From Tenodera sinensis (Eukaryota > Arthropoda > Insecta > Mantodea > Mantidae), in assembly GCA_030765045.1 (NCBI GenBank), contig CM060970.1:50737076-50801075 (forward strand): DNA of 64,000 nucleotides, written 5' to 3'. The notes under the pieces were generated by a model. It was not told the DNA's origin, did no database searches, and was given only the letters and a program-made list of their open reading frames with translations. Positions 1 through 13,470 of this stretch are shown piece by piece; position 1 is the stretch's first letter, and each line of letters begins with the position of its first letter. The translations under genes were made by a program, and so were the position numbers.

Positions 1-175
1 CCAGCTCTAAAAGATTTGACTATCGCTAAAAGCCTACTGTATCCCATATTCCCCTTGCACCTACCAGGAAATACGCAATAGGATAATTTCTGTAGATGTT
101 TATCTCGACTAAAATTGAGAAATAAATGTTGGTAAGAATAGTTAGTACAAATGTGAGTGCAACACATCAGATATT
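1..175 (-). repeat. Family A repeat, left-end fragment
   Basis: This is the left-end portion of family A on the minus strand, cut by the window edge. It reads through the TTTGACTATCGCT..AAGCCTACTGTAT block and ends in GTGAGTGCAACACATCAGAT. The 16 or so bases holding the GTAGAGAAAGT terminal motif are missing between GTACAA and ATGTGAGTGC. The conserved tail beyond that motif shows that the repeat extends past its short inverted ends. Confidence 0.8.
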
Positions 176-960
176 TTTCGACTACGTTTCCCCCGAAATT
201 CTGCAATACTTCTTCAGCGGGAAGCGCCTGCTAGGTAGAGCAACCTTGTTCTAAATAAACCTGAATCAAAATTTATTTTGGTAATCCGAATGTGCAGACA
301 GGTAACTAAATTGCAATCGCAAAGTTTACAAGCTCGCAGATTCCTCTCCTCAAGCCGGCAGCGTAGTTTTTACGAGGTCTATATGAAAGTCAGCTCTTTG
401 ATGTTCGTCTCCTAGGGCGAAGTAGCTAGAGAATTTTGGTCGGTAATTATCTAGTGATTTACACTTGGGCGCTACCACGTAACGTGTCGCATCCTTAATT
501 TTTCATCTCACTAAACAAAAAGCGAAATTAAATTTCTAACGGTAGAGGTAAACAGCCCCGTAGATACAGTTTAGCATTTTAGCGTGTAAACTGTGAAACT
601 GCATTAAAGTCCCTATTCGGTGGTAACTTCATTAACTCTACTCAAAATGGAAAGTTGCTGATCTACGTGTAAGAGGATTTCTCCAGGGTTTCACTTTCAC
701 CGGATACTAAGCGTAACTTTACTTACACAACTGATACAGATGAAGACGTGTTTATGGAATAACTGGCGGATTCTTAACATAAATTGAGTAATAATAGCGC
801 CCATAGTTCTACATTAGGCGTGTCAATAAGGAAAACAGAGGGAGGGTAGCAACTGCTCCCGCACCACATTACGGAACGATACAGGATGTTACTTACCCTC
901 ATTACACCGTTGTTTGTCCGTACAAATACACGGTAAAACACATTGTAATACTAACAATCT
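176..960. other. Unassigned AT-rich spacer
   Basis: No coding frame, RNA gene or repeat is recognised here. The sequence is mixed-composition single-copy-looking DNA. Confidence 0.5.
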
Positions 961-1638
961 CACATGACTTTCTCTACTCTTGTACTACTTAATTATTTTT
1001 ACAAACTCTTATTCCTCTATGTTCACTTTAGTCGAGCTAAACAATTCTCATAAATTATCTTATTGCTGAATTTCTCGTAGGTACAAGGGAAATATTGGGA
1101 ATATACAGTAGGCTTTGGGTGATAGTCAAATCTTTTTAAAGCTTTGAAGATCCGTTCTCTTTACACAACCAAGCGATAAAAAGTGAATAACGACCTTCCA
1201 TTTGAGAAAAGTTCAATATTGCAAAGCTCACACAAATAAGAAGGAATATCTCCGAAATGGTTCACTCGATATTTAGACATATATTGTGTGTTTTAGCAAA
1301 ATCTACATTTTTCGTACAGTAAGATTTGCTGTATCGCTTACGGTTTACCAGGTTTGCAAAAGTCATCAAGAGTAAATAGGACTTGGTGCGCCGCAGCAAG
1401 AAAATTCAAGATATACATTTCATTTGCCATAAAAATATCTCAAGTATATGGTACCTTAATGAAAATCGTTAGAGCTATTTTCAATAAAATCCAAATTTTC
1501 CATGTAAACGGTAATTTAGGATTGAGGAATTGTCTTCAAAAGTTTCGTGTTGCATACTTGAAAGACATTAGACTTAAATACCAACTTTGGTTTTTAATCG
1601 ACTGCTCATTTTTGAGTTATGCTGTCAGCAGACTGACA

Positions 1639-1722
<84 letters not shown>

Positions 1723-1840
1723 TTGACCTTTTTCTAAAAACACTATTTTTTTTTTTTATTCAGGGGTCTCAAAACATTTCCTTTAAAATCTCGACATCGA
1801 ATTTTTGGGTGGAATACAATACTTCCTCTAAGTAAAACTA
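961..1840 (+). repeat. Family A repeat, near full length
   Basis: The copy opens with CACATGACTTTCTCTACTCTTG and runs through the whole consensus order: GTCGAG block, GTGAATAACGACCTTCCATTTGAG, GGTTTACCAG, and the TCTCGACATCGAATTTTTGG end block. It closes at ACTTCCTCTAAGTAAAA, so the final GTAGAGAAAGT is degraded. A CA tract and then a GA tract (1638-1722) sit at the position where other copies have only a few CA units. Small frames here are not genes. Confidence 0.85.
1638..1722. repeat. (CA)n(GA)n microsatellite inside family A
   Basis: About 66 bp of CA, interrupted once by an extra A, is followed by about 19 bp of GA. It lies between the GTTATGCTGT block and the GACCTTTTTCTAAAAA block of the host repeat. 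The histidine/threonine-rich frames across it are artefacts of the repeat. Confidence 0.97.
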
Positions 1841-1892
1841 AATAAATGAAAAGGCTAACAAAAAAAAAAAAAAAAATGAAAAGCTTCCACGA

Positions 1893-2640
1893 TTTCTCTA
1901 CTTGTTCTTCTATGAACAGTTCTTACAAAGGTGTACTTCTTGTTAATCTAAATAAACCTCCATTACTCATGTACTCTTTTCGGAGTCAAATTTTTATTAA
2001 GTATATCATAGTTTTGTTTTGAAACTTCGCGCTGTTTGCATGATCTTGAGGAAAATTAATAAGGTCTTAATGTTTTCAAGTAAATTAAAACTGAAAGGAT
2101 TTAACAATTTCATTGAGTAACAAAAATATCCTGAAAATATTTAACACCATAATTTCATTTATTTTGTGTGCTTTCACAATATCTATATTTTTGTATAGTA
2201 AGGCCTTTTTTTTTATTTATTACGATTTCAATTATACAAAAATCATGAAAATGAGGAACACTCGTCACAGGCTATTTTCTGAAAGTGCACCGTATATATT
2301 TTATTGGTCATGCAAATATCTTAAAACATGGTATTTTGATCAAAATCTTTAGGTATCTTGAGAAAAATTTTCTTCTCTATCTAAACGTTAGCCTGAGTTG
2401 GAAAATGTTTGAAAATCTTCGTGTCATATCTTTCCAAGATGCTGAATTTAAATAGAAAATTTCATACTTATTCAAACGTTTGTATTTAAATTATGCTGTT
2501 CATAGATAGACGTACATGAGCCTCTCAAACACGGACATATACATTTTTGTAAAATATTTATTTCAGCTTAAGGGATTCCAAACTGTGTATTTCCAGATAA
2601 AATCTCGATATCTTATATTTGAGAGGATGACCTGCTATTA
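1893..2640 (+). repeat. Family A repeat, strongly diverged
   Basis: Decayed copy that starts near ATTTCTCTACTTGTTC and follows the consensus order: GTGTGCTTTCACAATATCTATATTTTTGTATAGTAAG, then GAAAATCTTCGTGTCATATC, then TATGCTGTTCATAGATAGAC, then a TCTCGATATC end block. Its divergence is much greater than that of the copy 50 bp upstream, so the two did not insert together recently. Confidence 0.6.
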
Positions 2641-3099
2641 ATAGATGGACAAAAAATACTAAGTTTTTACCTATTTGTGGAATATCTTGCACCAAACTAA
2701 TCAAGCTGTTTGAATAATTCTTTCACATGGGTACAGTTATAAGGGTTACCGCAAAAAAATGGTATAAATGGTGGGAGATGCAGATGTATAGTGTCTTTTA
2801 GCCTTGTGACATTTTAGTATGCAAGTAAACTGAAAAATAAAACCTATTTCTACAGCCATATGAAAATGCCAATATTAGTGTTACTAGCGGCTGTTAAAAC
2901 CAATTAAATTGTATGTAGGCGTTATTTAAAGATAAAGATAAACACTCCCAATGTTGTTCACGTGTGAACTGGACTAGAACAGCACTTATCACCTGCTTAA
3001 CGAAAGTAAGACTGACACACCTGTGACGATTAGGACGCACGCGCAGGTAGATGCAGTGAAGAAAACAGGGTTGCGCTCCGGCCGGCCAAGTCTTGTAGT
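2641..3099. other. Unassigned spacer
   Basis: Nothing recognised. A short GC-richer patch lies near 3040-3090 (GCTCCGGCCGGCC) with no SINE boxes that I can see. Confidence 0.5.
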
Positions 3100-3612
3100 A
3101 AACGTACTGTGTTTCATATAAAATATGTGCTTTAGCGAAATTTGCAATATCTGAGCAGTATGAGCTATATATTATAGTTTAGAAAAGTAATCCAGAGCTC
3201 ACAGTCACAATAAATAAAGTTATTCAAGATATATATTTTATTCATCATGCAAATATCTCATACATATATGGAGTTGTAATAAAATTCATTAAAGCCATTT
3301 TAACAAAATGAAAAAATGCAAGGAAAAATTTTAGCTGCACAGGGTAAACTAGGGTGGGGATTTTTTTTTTTTTTTTTTTTATTAGTATTCGTATCGCATT
3401 CTTGGAAGGCATTGAAATTAATTGAACAGGATGTTTTACACAAAACTGATTTTAGTTTTTGAACTATGCTGTTCACATATACGAGTGTATGAACACAAAC
3501 CATTTTCTAAAGATGCTTTATTCCAGAAGTCTCGAACCGTGTGTTTTCGGTGAAGCATCGATATCAAAGTTTTGGTTAGAATCTACTTACTCTATGTAAG
3601 CACTAGAGAAAA
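3100..3612 (+). repeat. Family A repeat, right half, diverged
   Basis: Right-hand half of family A: ATGTGCTTTAGCGAAATTTGC, then TTCATCATGCAAATATCTC, then TATGCTGTTCACATATACG, then GGTGAAGCATCGATATC. It ends near CACTAGAGAAAAC, a decayed form of the terminal motif. A T20 tract at 3361-3380 interrupts it. Confidence 0.65.
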
Positions 3613-4285
3613 CAAAAAGCATTTAGAAACAAACAGTAAATTTAATACTGATGGTTTGGTGTTCACAATTCAAATGCGAATTGTTATAAATGTAATTGTT
3701 GCATATGTGGGTAGTAATATGAGATCGATGGATGCTTCTGTTGATGCATTGCAAACCGATATTACACGCATCACGTCAGCAGTGTACTGAAGCATATAAT
3801 ATCAGAAGGTGGTGCTCTGACCCGTTTTCACTCGATTGCCTCTCATATCTACGGATTGCCTTCATAACTAATTACTTCGTTTGAGGTGAATTTTCGTATG
3901 ATAAAAGGTATCTTCTTCCCTTGTAGAACACAGTAAGGGTATGCAAAATCTTTAATATCTGCGTAGACGTTTTCACTTTTAGCGGTAGTCGGAACTTCAC
4001 AACCAAGTTTGCTGCCTTCAGATCGAATCGCTTTCAGCTTCGTTAGCTAAATTCTGCAAATTTGTAGAGACTCGCTGGAACATGTCTTTAATTTTTTTAC
4101 AACATCTTCAACATATTCCTTTGATGAAATAACTTACTCTAGGTTACTCTCCTTTTAACCTTTCTAGGCTTGCAGATCCGCCTTCGTCATCTGCAATTGA
4201 AATGAATTTTACGAGGGCACACGTGCGCTTAATCAAATATGTAGTACTGTTAAGAAGAGAAAAATGAAGTATGTGTGTCTCTGTC
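3613..4285. other. Unassigned AT-rich spacer
   Basis: No supported feature is seen. Small open frames have no recognisable motif. Confidence 0.5.
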
Positions 4286-4310
4286 TTTCTGTCTGTCTGT
4301 CTGTCTGTCT
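4286..4310. repeat. (TCTG)n microsatellite
   Basis: About six TCTG units in a row, preceded by a degenerate TGTCTCTGTCTTTCTG stretch. Confidence 0.95.
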
Positions 4311-4549
4311 TGATTAATTGGATGAATTATTAAAATGTTGTACTTAGGCGCACTTAATTTTACTCCACTTTCCAGTATTATGCGATATAAGTGCGGGAAG
4401 ACTTTTTTTTTTTTTTTATTTACAGAATAGAGGATAATTTCCGAGATATTGACTGCTACACGTATAACACGTAGGTATTGCACAATTTATTTTGCCGTGT
4501 CGTGTATTTTACTTTTGGGAATGAATTGTGAATAAAAAAGAATTTGAAT

Positions 4550-5120
4550 AGAAGAGGACGTTGCGGAGAGGACTCGGCACGTCGACTTTGAAGGCCTTTG
4601 GTGTACTTATGTCCCTTACGAAGCACCTCCGGGAGGAAGGATGAGAAGAGTGCAGACAGAGGATGACCGAGCCAAGGAGTCACGACAGAGCGGAGGTCAG
4701 CGTCCCTACCATCTGCAGAGTGAAACACCCCGACGGCGTATAGTAAAAACGGCTTACCGCATACCCGGGGTATTAGACAACCTGCAGGGGGGTTCAGAGA
4801 CTGGATACCGTAAATATAACATTTATCAAGATCCCTCTGCCAATGCTAAGAGGGAATTTCAGCGTGCAATGGCCAATTTCCTAAGCAGATGTAGATGCAG
4901 ATTCAGATTCCTACTTAAACAAAGAAGGAAGGAACTTCCAACATCTCTTGGTTTGATATACGCGAGTACTTTTTTCCGTAGTATACTGCGGATGTGCTGT
5001 CACCCATTCAGCACGTATAGCAAAGAGCACTACCGGCCGGCTGAGAGCCGCGGAACCTGTTCTGCTCTATGCCGATCACCCGGTAGAAGCAAGCGCGAAT
5101 GCATTTTGCGACCATGAACT
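4550..5120 (+). other. GC-rich anonymous segment with 158-codon frame
   Basis: This roughly 570-bp stretch is clearly GC-richer than its surroundings and holds a 158-codon + frame (4641-5117) and a shorter opposed frame (4456-4728). The + product is arginine-rich with no domain, signal or motif that I recognise, and the frame has no convincing start context. It could be an old retroposed gene piece, a SINE-like element or chance openness of GC-rich DNA. I do not call a gene. Confidence 0.3.
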
Positions 5121-7749
5121 ACTGATAATAACATTTTGTCACATTTAAGGAAACTTCCTTTAGATTGCATTAGATCACAAAGTTAATCTGTTTCAACATC
5201 ATTCATGTAGTATAGTTCCAGATAATCTTAGTAGTAACTTACAATGCCGGCGTAATAATCAAGAAAACAAACAACTATTATTGTTAACTGCGAGCTGTAA
5301 CTGTTAACCTCAATATCTTTTGTCACATTTGTAATACATCACTTCCAAAAGGTATAAATTGGTGTATTTCGAGAGTAAAAATTCTTACAACTGCAACCTT
5401 TGCTATTTTGTTGAGCATTTACAACTTGAATAGCCTTATATACTTAAAGGCAAAACGTCTAAATTTTCATCGTTTACATTTACCAAGAATAATGGTTTAC
5501 CAATTCCTTCAGCAATTAAAGATAAGATGAATAACTTGGAAGGTAGGATAGAAAATAAAAGAGCGACCAATCTTAGAGGAATTTAAACGACTTTATAAAA
5601 AGATCATTCGAAACTGAGAACAATTCCCAAGTGCACCGAAGGCAAAGCAGCTAGTATCCAATAAGAATAAAGATTCCCACGCTGTGATTAAAACTTTTTG
5701 TAAGAAAGATTGGAAGTCCACGCCTTTAAGTGTCCTGAAAGCTCAAAAAGGGAAAGTTGGACATCTTCCGAGGATGCAAGTTGAAGATATTCAAGGAAGC
5801 GTCCATTCCCTAAGATCCTTTATTTGTATAGGTGCTAATAATTCTTTCAAAATAGCACAAATCATGTCATAATAAGTATAGCATTTGAGGCAGCTAATCC
5901 CCAATTTCGAACAGTTTAAAGTACCTTCTAACTCAAAATTATTTGCTTGTTTATTTATTTACTTGCTTAATTATTTATTCAAAAATACATTATGCTATAC
6001 ATGGACTATAATACTTTAATATGTCCGTTACTGTTAAATGTTTTACAAAATACATTGCAAACATTTAAAGAAATGTTTCTAAGACATGTGTCATTATTCG
6101 TAAACTTTCAATAGGGATTCCAGTTAAGGAATTAGATCAGTATTTATTCATTTTTCACAAAAGAAAAAACACTCGTTTGATAAATTATGTTTCAAGTTAC
6201 TTGGAAGATGATGTAGTTAGAACTCTTAATAAGAAATGCCCTATATTTGAGTACGGCTTGTATTAAACTGTCTGGCATAGTTGTGAGATTTTTCCCTATC
6301 ACTAGAATGAGTAACAGGGAATACTGTTGTGTATTCCCTGAGTTGAGTTTTACGTTAATTTCGTGCCTTTATTAATCGTCTGACAAGGTTCTTTTGGTAA
6401 AGAGCATTGAACCCAGAAAGAAAAAGAGACAGACCATAGATTACACAGTGTACACTGAATAAGCGCATGTCTGCGTTCAATAGAGCACAAAATTAAAGCT
6501 TTGGAAATTTTTCAGTTGGAAAAAATGTTATTGCCTGGGAAACAAATATGTATTCGTCACAGACTAAATACGTTTTTTCCTTCTTCCATTCATTTTGTAC
6601 AGCATACTGTGTTATATGATGTATAATACTTCATTTTTGTATTAAATGTTCTTCTTCCTCTTCTTCTACATTCCAAACAATGGACATAAATATACTGCCT
6701 GTAGCGTCCTCAAAAGTCTTTCTACTATCTCCTCCTAGGTCTTCGGATTTTCTTTCTATTGGTCTATATGTCATTCACTTGCCCATTCTTTCTAGATTTT
6801 TTTATATTTGCGATTGTCATTTCCTAATTTATCGTTAATATTACAAAAAACTAATTTGTTATGTATATACTCCTTTATTATGTAATCAAGTATGGAGACT
6901 TCGTGAATTTCTCTAAAGAACTTCATATCTACTGCTTGTGCCTTCTTTTCTTGCTTACTTGTTGCCCCTAGTTCAAACCCCTAAGATAATACAAGTAAAG
7001 CCATTGCTTTATGAAATTTTAAGTTTTGTACAGCCATGGAAGAAATGATTGTGCGCTGCAGCGCGGTTTACACAAGTCGATGTTTCCAACACGCAGCTGA
7101 GTTTATTAATAGTCTCTTTTTCATGTATTACCGCCATTCGGACACCGAAATAGGTTGTGTCTTGAATCAACACTCACATTCGTATACCTACTCACAATAT
7201 AGTGGAGCCATAAAGAATTATTTCCTTTTATTCCTCTTCTTTTTTTTTTTTTTTCAAACTATGTGCAGATATCGTATGTATTTAGATAGGCTTTCATGGA
7301 TAGCATAAGGTCATCAATTCGTGGGACGTGTTAAGTTCACTCCTATTGTTAGAACACCTTATGCACAAAATAAAAAATAAAATAAAAAAAAGAAACAGAA
7401 AACCGGAGGTCTCAATAAGACAAATGGACAAAATAAATTTAAGAAATGCTTGGAAAACATTTCTGTATAAGATACGCTTAATAAAAAACTATATGAGCGG
7501 ATTTAAAAATCAGATACGTTATTGCACAGTACAAAATATTTACTCAACCATAAAGGTAATAAATTGAGGCCAGTAATTATTTAACTCCGATAACGAGAAA
7601 TATTGTGTGCACACGTGAGTATATTCTGAGGAAGAGAGGGCTAATCACAAAAATTTTCAAACAATTTTGATAAATTATTTCGTCACTAAAAGGCTTCGTT
7701 CTTCTCCATAGATATAGACGGCTTTTAATTGAGCTTCTTATAATTGAAA
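5121..7749. other. Unassigned spacer, AT-rich
   Basis: About 2.6 kb without a supported gene. A pyrimidine-rich stretch lies at 6645-6780 and a short T tract at about 7240-7255. A 62-codon frame (5684-5872) has no recognisable motif. Confidence 0.5.
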
Positions 7750-7864
7750 ACTCGCCCAAACAGCTCTTCGTCTACCACAAATCTAAATGTGGTCCCCTGA
7801 GATTGAACCCGGACCGCCTTTCTGAGAAGCAAGCGGTCTAACTACTCAGCCACGGGGCCATCTC
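7750..7864 (-). repeat. tRNA-derived SINE (family S-a), head
   Basis: Read on the minus strand, the segment begins GGCCCCGTGGCTGAGTAGTTAG (A-box region) and carries GGTCCGGGTTCAATCTC (B box). The next sequence, GGACCACATTTAGATTTGTGGTAGACGAAG, resembles the body of the SINE at 12978. It is truncated soon after. The acceptor stem does not pair cleanly, so this is a SINE head rather than a functional tRNA gene. Confidence 0.7.
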
Positions 7865-7929
7865 AAACATTTTACATATCATAATTCAATTACTAAATTA
7901 ATACCATAAGACTTACACATTCCTAATAG

Positions 7930-8035
7930 AACATACTGGCTAAGATGGTTTCCTTCGGAAGGACAGTAAAGCTGGTGGTCTCGGTAGCTGAAAGAACATC
8001 AGGTCTAATAAAGAGGCTGCTGAGCAAAATGTAGA
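7930..8035 (+). repeat. SINE body fragment (family S-b)
   Basis: The block GGTTTCCTTCGGAAGGACAGTAAAG.TGGTGGTCTCGG matches the reverse complement of 59050-59130 (TTCTTCGGAAGGGAGTAAAGGCGGTGGTCCCG). The tRNA-like head is absent here. Confidence 0.55.
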
Positions 8036-8451
8036 TTTCAAATGCGAAGTAAAATGGCACGATGAGAGCCACAGCTGTTAAAGAGCATCCATAAATAATA
8101 CCTGAATTTATTTATATATTTATTTGAAAACGAGAATGCCATGAGGTACCAAGTGGTACTCCGTGTTACACCTCAGAAAATGGTAAAAACCTAATACAGG
8201 TCACGAATTACATGAAATAGATGGTCATATTTAATAACAAAGGTCCAGAAGACACGAGTGGAGCACAAGATAATCGAATCCTGCTTATTATAATTATGCC
8301 TGCAATATATACACGGTTATTCAATTAACGTTTAATCCAAATACTGCAGACTTGTGCACGATTTAGCATAAAAAAACCTCAAAGTAGCATTTATTCCAAT
8401 TCTACCGATTTGACTATGAAGTTCCCGATTTTCGAAACCTCTTAGTTATCC
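8036..8451. other. Unassigned spacer
   Basis: AT-rich sequence up to the edge of the ATA tract. Nothing recognised. Confidence 0.5.
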
Positions 8452-9556
<1,105 letters not shown>

Positions 9557-9707
9557 CTTTTCCTACCATTATCCCCAGCACACAGCTTCGGACAATGTAG
9601 CTCCATACACATTGTTGTCAAAACCACTAGCTATAAGGTAATAACCGCACAGCCGATAATGTTGTACTTTAACCCGATATACTGAGCTGGTCTACACATT
9701 CTATAAA

Positions 9708-11642
9708 ATGATTCCAAACACGGGAGAATACGTTTCATACTACAGCGAGGCAGACATAGATGTCGCCATTGAAAACTTTACTGCCTCGATACACACGGCC
9801 AAGAGAAACGCTACCACTTACGCCACAAGACCACCCGGTTTTTGCACGTACCCCGAGGTAGAGCAACTCATTGCGCGGAGACGACGCTTGACAAGACTGT
9901 GGCGGTACACCCGTCAGCCTGAATACAAAGTGCTAGCAAAATGGCTACGCAACATCATTCGGCATCAAATTAAAATCAACAAAACTGAACAGTGGGAAAA
10001 CAAAATGCTGAGTACCACCCATTCGGACTCTTCCTTGTGGAAATTATTAAAGGCATTTAAAGTCTCCACGAGCGTCAACTCCGCAACTGAGGCGCTGCAC
10101 ACTCATGGCGGCCTGCACTTCTCCGAAGAGGAGAAAGCCGAGGTCTTCGCTGACTGTCTTGAAGACAGATTCAGCGAAAACCCAGTTACCAACCGTGAAT
10201 TAGAACGGGAGGTACAGACATGGGTACAAACCTGGGTGGCGCAGAAGCAAGAGCAACAACTACCCATCATAACACCGCAGGAAGTTTACAAGCTCATTAG
10301 GAAATTACCTAATGGGAAAGCTGCCGGCCCAGACAAAGTGATTAATGAGGAACTTAAGCATCTCCCGAGAAAAGCCCTGGTGCAACTGACTAAAAATTTT
10401 AACGCCTGTCTGCAGCAAGGCTATTTCCCCTCTACCTGGAAACGAGCCAAGGTAATTATGCTCCCAAAGCAAGGAAAAAGTACCAGACAACCGCAAAACT
10501 ACCACCCCATTAGTCTCTTGTCTACTATTGGTAAATTGCTCGAAAAACTTATACTTTCTCGACTTCAAAAACATGTTTCGGAATCACATGAACTATCAAA
10601 TTCACAGTTTGGTTTTCGAAAAGGACATTCAACTGATTTACAGCTTCTCAGACTAACTGATGACGTAACAGAGCAATTTAACAATGGGGCTTCAACGTTG
10701 TCGCTATTTCTGGACGTAGAAGCCACATTCGACCGGTGCTGGCACAATGGCCTTATTTACAAACTGCACCACAATTTCCCGGCTCTTCAAAATTATCTAT
10801 ATTTGCTGCACAATTTTTTAGAAAAACGGAAGTTTTACATCCAAGTGGGCCGCTCCTCCTCACGGGAGCGAGTGATGCGGGCTGGCGTCCCACAAAGGGC
10901 AATCATGTCACCCTTTTTGTACATATTATTCACCAACGATTTCCCAGTGGACGCCAGATGTAAGGTCGCCATGTACGCCGACGACACTGCAATATACAAC
11001 CACCATAGAAATCCCCGTTTCGGCCTTGCAGAAATGCAACGTTATGTTAACAACTTCCTTTCAGGGCAACATGACTGGAAAATCAAAATTAATCCCAACA
11101 AATGCCAGCTGATTCATTTCTCTAAGAGGCATCACACTTTGGCAATGGACCTAACGGTCGGTGGTCAGGTATTGCATTGCCGTCGGCAAGTTAAATACTT
11201 AGGGGTTACCTTGGACCGCACTATGTGCTGGTCCACCCACATAAAAAATAGCGCCAACAAAGGCAGACAGCGGCTAAAGTTATGCGCCCCCATCTTCCGC
11301 AGCAAACAGTTGCAACTGAAGTCCAAACTCGTCCTGTATAAAGCTTTTATCCTTTCGGTGGTTCTATACGCGTGTGTGGCCTGGGCAAACGCCTCAAAAA
11401 CCGCCTTGAAGACTATCCGAACCCTCCAAAACCTCTCCCTCCGGAAAATCCTCTCTGCTCCCATCCTAACCACTAACCGAACCCTTCACCAGGAAACCCA
11501 GATCCTAACCATTCCCGAGGCAATAGCGAAAAGAGCCACTGTCGCGTGGGCGCGCATCAGAAACCATGACAATTACGTCATTGCCAATATTGGCAAAGGT
11601 GAGCCGAAGCATCGGAAACACACTAGAATTAAGATGTTTTAG
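9708..11642 (+). CDS. Jockey-type reverse transcriptase (ORF2, partial)
   Basis: The 644-codon frame matches the reverse-transcriptase half of a jockey-clade ORF2, which copies element RNA into DNA at a nicked target. Visible motifs: KAAGPDKV near residue 204, FGFRKGHSTDLQ near 300, FLDVEATFDRCWHNGL near 335 (first catalytic Asp), AGVPQRAIMSP near 392, MYADDTAI near 422 (catalytic Asp pair), KYLGVTLDR near 495, then the usual C-terminal LYKAFILSVVLYACVAW region. The family's N-terminal endonuclease is missing; an in-frame stop lies at 9657-9659, so the annotated ATG is only the first available one. The PQG of the GVPQG motif has become PQR, and the expected Lys-Ala before the Phe-Asp is Ala-Thr. 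I infer a recently inserted but probably inactive copy. Clade assignment is from motif spacing only. Confidence 0.88.
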   Translation: MIPNTGEYVSYYSEADIDVAIENFTASIHTAKRNATTYATRPPGFCTYPEVEQLIARRRRLTRLWRYTRQPEYKVLAKWLRNIIRHQIKINKTEQWENKMLSTTHSDSSLWKLLKAFKVSTSVNSATEALHTHGGLHFSEEEKAEVFADCLEDRFSENPVTNRELEREVQTWVQTWVAQKQEQQLPIITPQEVYKLIRKLPNGKAAGPDKVINEELKHLPRKALVQLTKNFNACLQQGYFPSTWKRAKVIMLPKQGKSTRQPQNYHPISLLSTIGKLLEKLILSRLQKHVSESHELSNSQFGFRKGHSTDLQLLRLTDDVTEQFNNGASTLSLFLDVEATFDRCWHNGLIYKLHHNFPALQNYLYLLHNFLEKRKFYIQVGRSSSRERVMRAGVPQRAIMSPFLYILFTNDFPVDARCKVAMYADDTAIYNHHRNPRFGLAEMQRYVNNFLSGQHDWKIKINPNKCQLIHFSKRHHTLAMDLTVGGQVLHCRRQVKYLGVTLDRTMCWSTHIKNSANKGRQRLKLCAPIFRSKQLQLKSKLVLYKAFILSVVLYACVAWANASKTALKTIRTLQNLSLRKILSAPILTTNRTLHQETQILTIPEAIAKRATVAWARIRNHDNYVIANIGKGEPKHRKHTRIKMF

Positions 11643-12268
<626 letters not shown>

Positions 12269-12977
12269 TACGTTTTCACCATTCCTCATTCTGATGACCT
12301 GCTGAAGCGCACGTAAGCTTTTCTCAAACTGAATGAAAGCCTGGCAGTAGAACACGAACAAAACCAACAGACTAAACATACCTAACCTGTGGTATAATTT
12401 GTTATGTATTTTTTGTGTTTATCGTCATGTGCCCATTGTTATTACTGATGCATGGTGTAGTTTATGAGCTCCGGCAGACGATGTTTATTTCTTCTATATT
12501 AGGCATGTCGACTCTCCTTGTGCCTGGGGTCTGCTCATGTCAGAGTACACGACGCGAAGCCTTCCTTGGTTTACGAGTTACATTCAAGCTGAAATGGGTC
12601 AGTCTAGACACGGCAAGTACAATAGACCAAAATAATAGTTGTGATCCGGACGTCAGCTGTACACGCACCAAGTTTTTGTGCGAGACAAGGAAGGACCGGG
12701 CTTTTATTAGTTATTTCAGCGTTTGCTTTACGAGCTTCACGGCGACAGTACTTTCAAACGCACCCGTTACCTTCTCTGTCCCAACAGCTGCTCTGCTTCA
12801 GTACAGACACGCTGAACATTACAGATCGGCAAAACATAAAATTTTATTTTCCAGACTACTTCAAATAAAGTAATAACGATAAGGGCAAGACGTTTCCAAA
12901 TTACAATACCTTAAAATGGGTGGGTGACATTCGCACGTTTTTACTACCATTTTTTACATTTAGATTAAAGAAAGTTG
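12269..12977. other. Spacer with unrecognised 152-codon frame
   Basis: A + frame spans 12415-12873 with a hydrophobic start. I see no domain, splice context or homology to the neighbouring elements. It may be chance. No call is made. Confidence 0.35.
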
Positions 12978-13325
12978 GGCGGCACCATGACTGAGTGGTT
13001 AGACCGTTCATCTACCAGCTAGACCCTGGGTTCGATTCCAGGGACCAGCATGTGGTATTCGTGATGGACGAAGCAATGTCTGTTCGGCTTTTCTCCGGGT
13101 TCTCCGGTTTCCCCCGTCACTCATTCCTCCAATTGCTCCATCATCACCTTTCCATTCATCCATTTCATATCAACCTCCTCCTCAATAGCATACCTGGTGC
13201 TTGGCTGACCACCCGCTTCCAGGTCTTCACTGTCCTGTCCAGAGGTTCCTCTGCTCCCCGACAGGCGTCTGACCCTAGGCACTGACTTGGGGGTGTAAGT
13301 CCTACATAAGGGGAGGGTAATCGGT
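12978..13325 (+). repeat. tRNA-derived SINE (family S-a), full head and body
   Basis: The head carries ATGACTGAGTGGTTAGACC (A-box-like) and CTGGGTTCGATTCCAGGGACC (B box). The body includes CTTTTCTCCGGGTTCTCCGGTTTCC and GGTGCTTGGCTGACCACCCGC, and it ends near GGGGAGGGTAATCGGTTAAAG. A second copy of the body without the head lies at 60963-61240. RNA polymerase III type II internal promoters of this kind drive SINE transcription. Confidence 0.85.
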
Positions 13326-13329
13326 TAAA

Positions 13330-13470
13330 GAAGACAGATACAGCAGTGGGCCGTCCTTCAAGCCTGGAACTATTAGGGACTTCCACGCGTCTCTGTGCCT
13401 GTCCGCCTGCGGCCTGTAACTTCATATGTTTCCCTTACTTCATCCCTTCCTTCTGGACATTGGTAGCCAC
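13330..13470 (+). repeat. SINE 3' module (TTAGGGACTTCC type)
   Basis: ATTAGGGACTTCCACGCGTCTCTGTGCCTG and the following GCGGCCTGTAACTTC..CTTCATCCC block match the 3' part of the SINE at 22190 (TTAGGGACTTCCGCGCGTCTCTGTAGCCTG). It follows directly on the S-a body, so either two SINEs are abutted or the unit is dimeric. Confidence 0.6.

Noticed and set aside
961..1840. Family A as a Helitron
   Set aside because: The left end reads A-TC, but the right end lacks CTRR and insertion between A and T is not consistent.
7750..7864. Functional tRNA gene on the minus strand
   Set aside because: A and B boxes are present, but the acceptor stem pairs poorly and the downstream sequence matches the body of the SINE at 12978.
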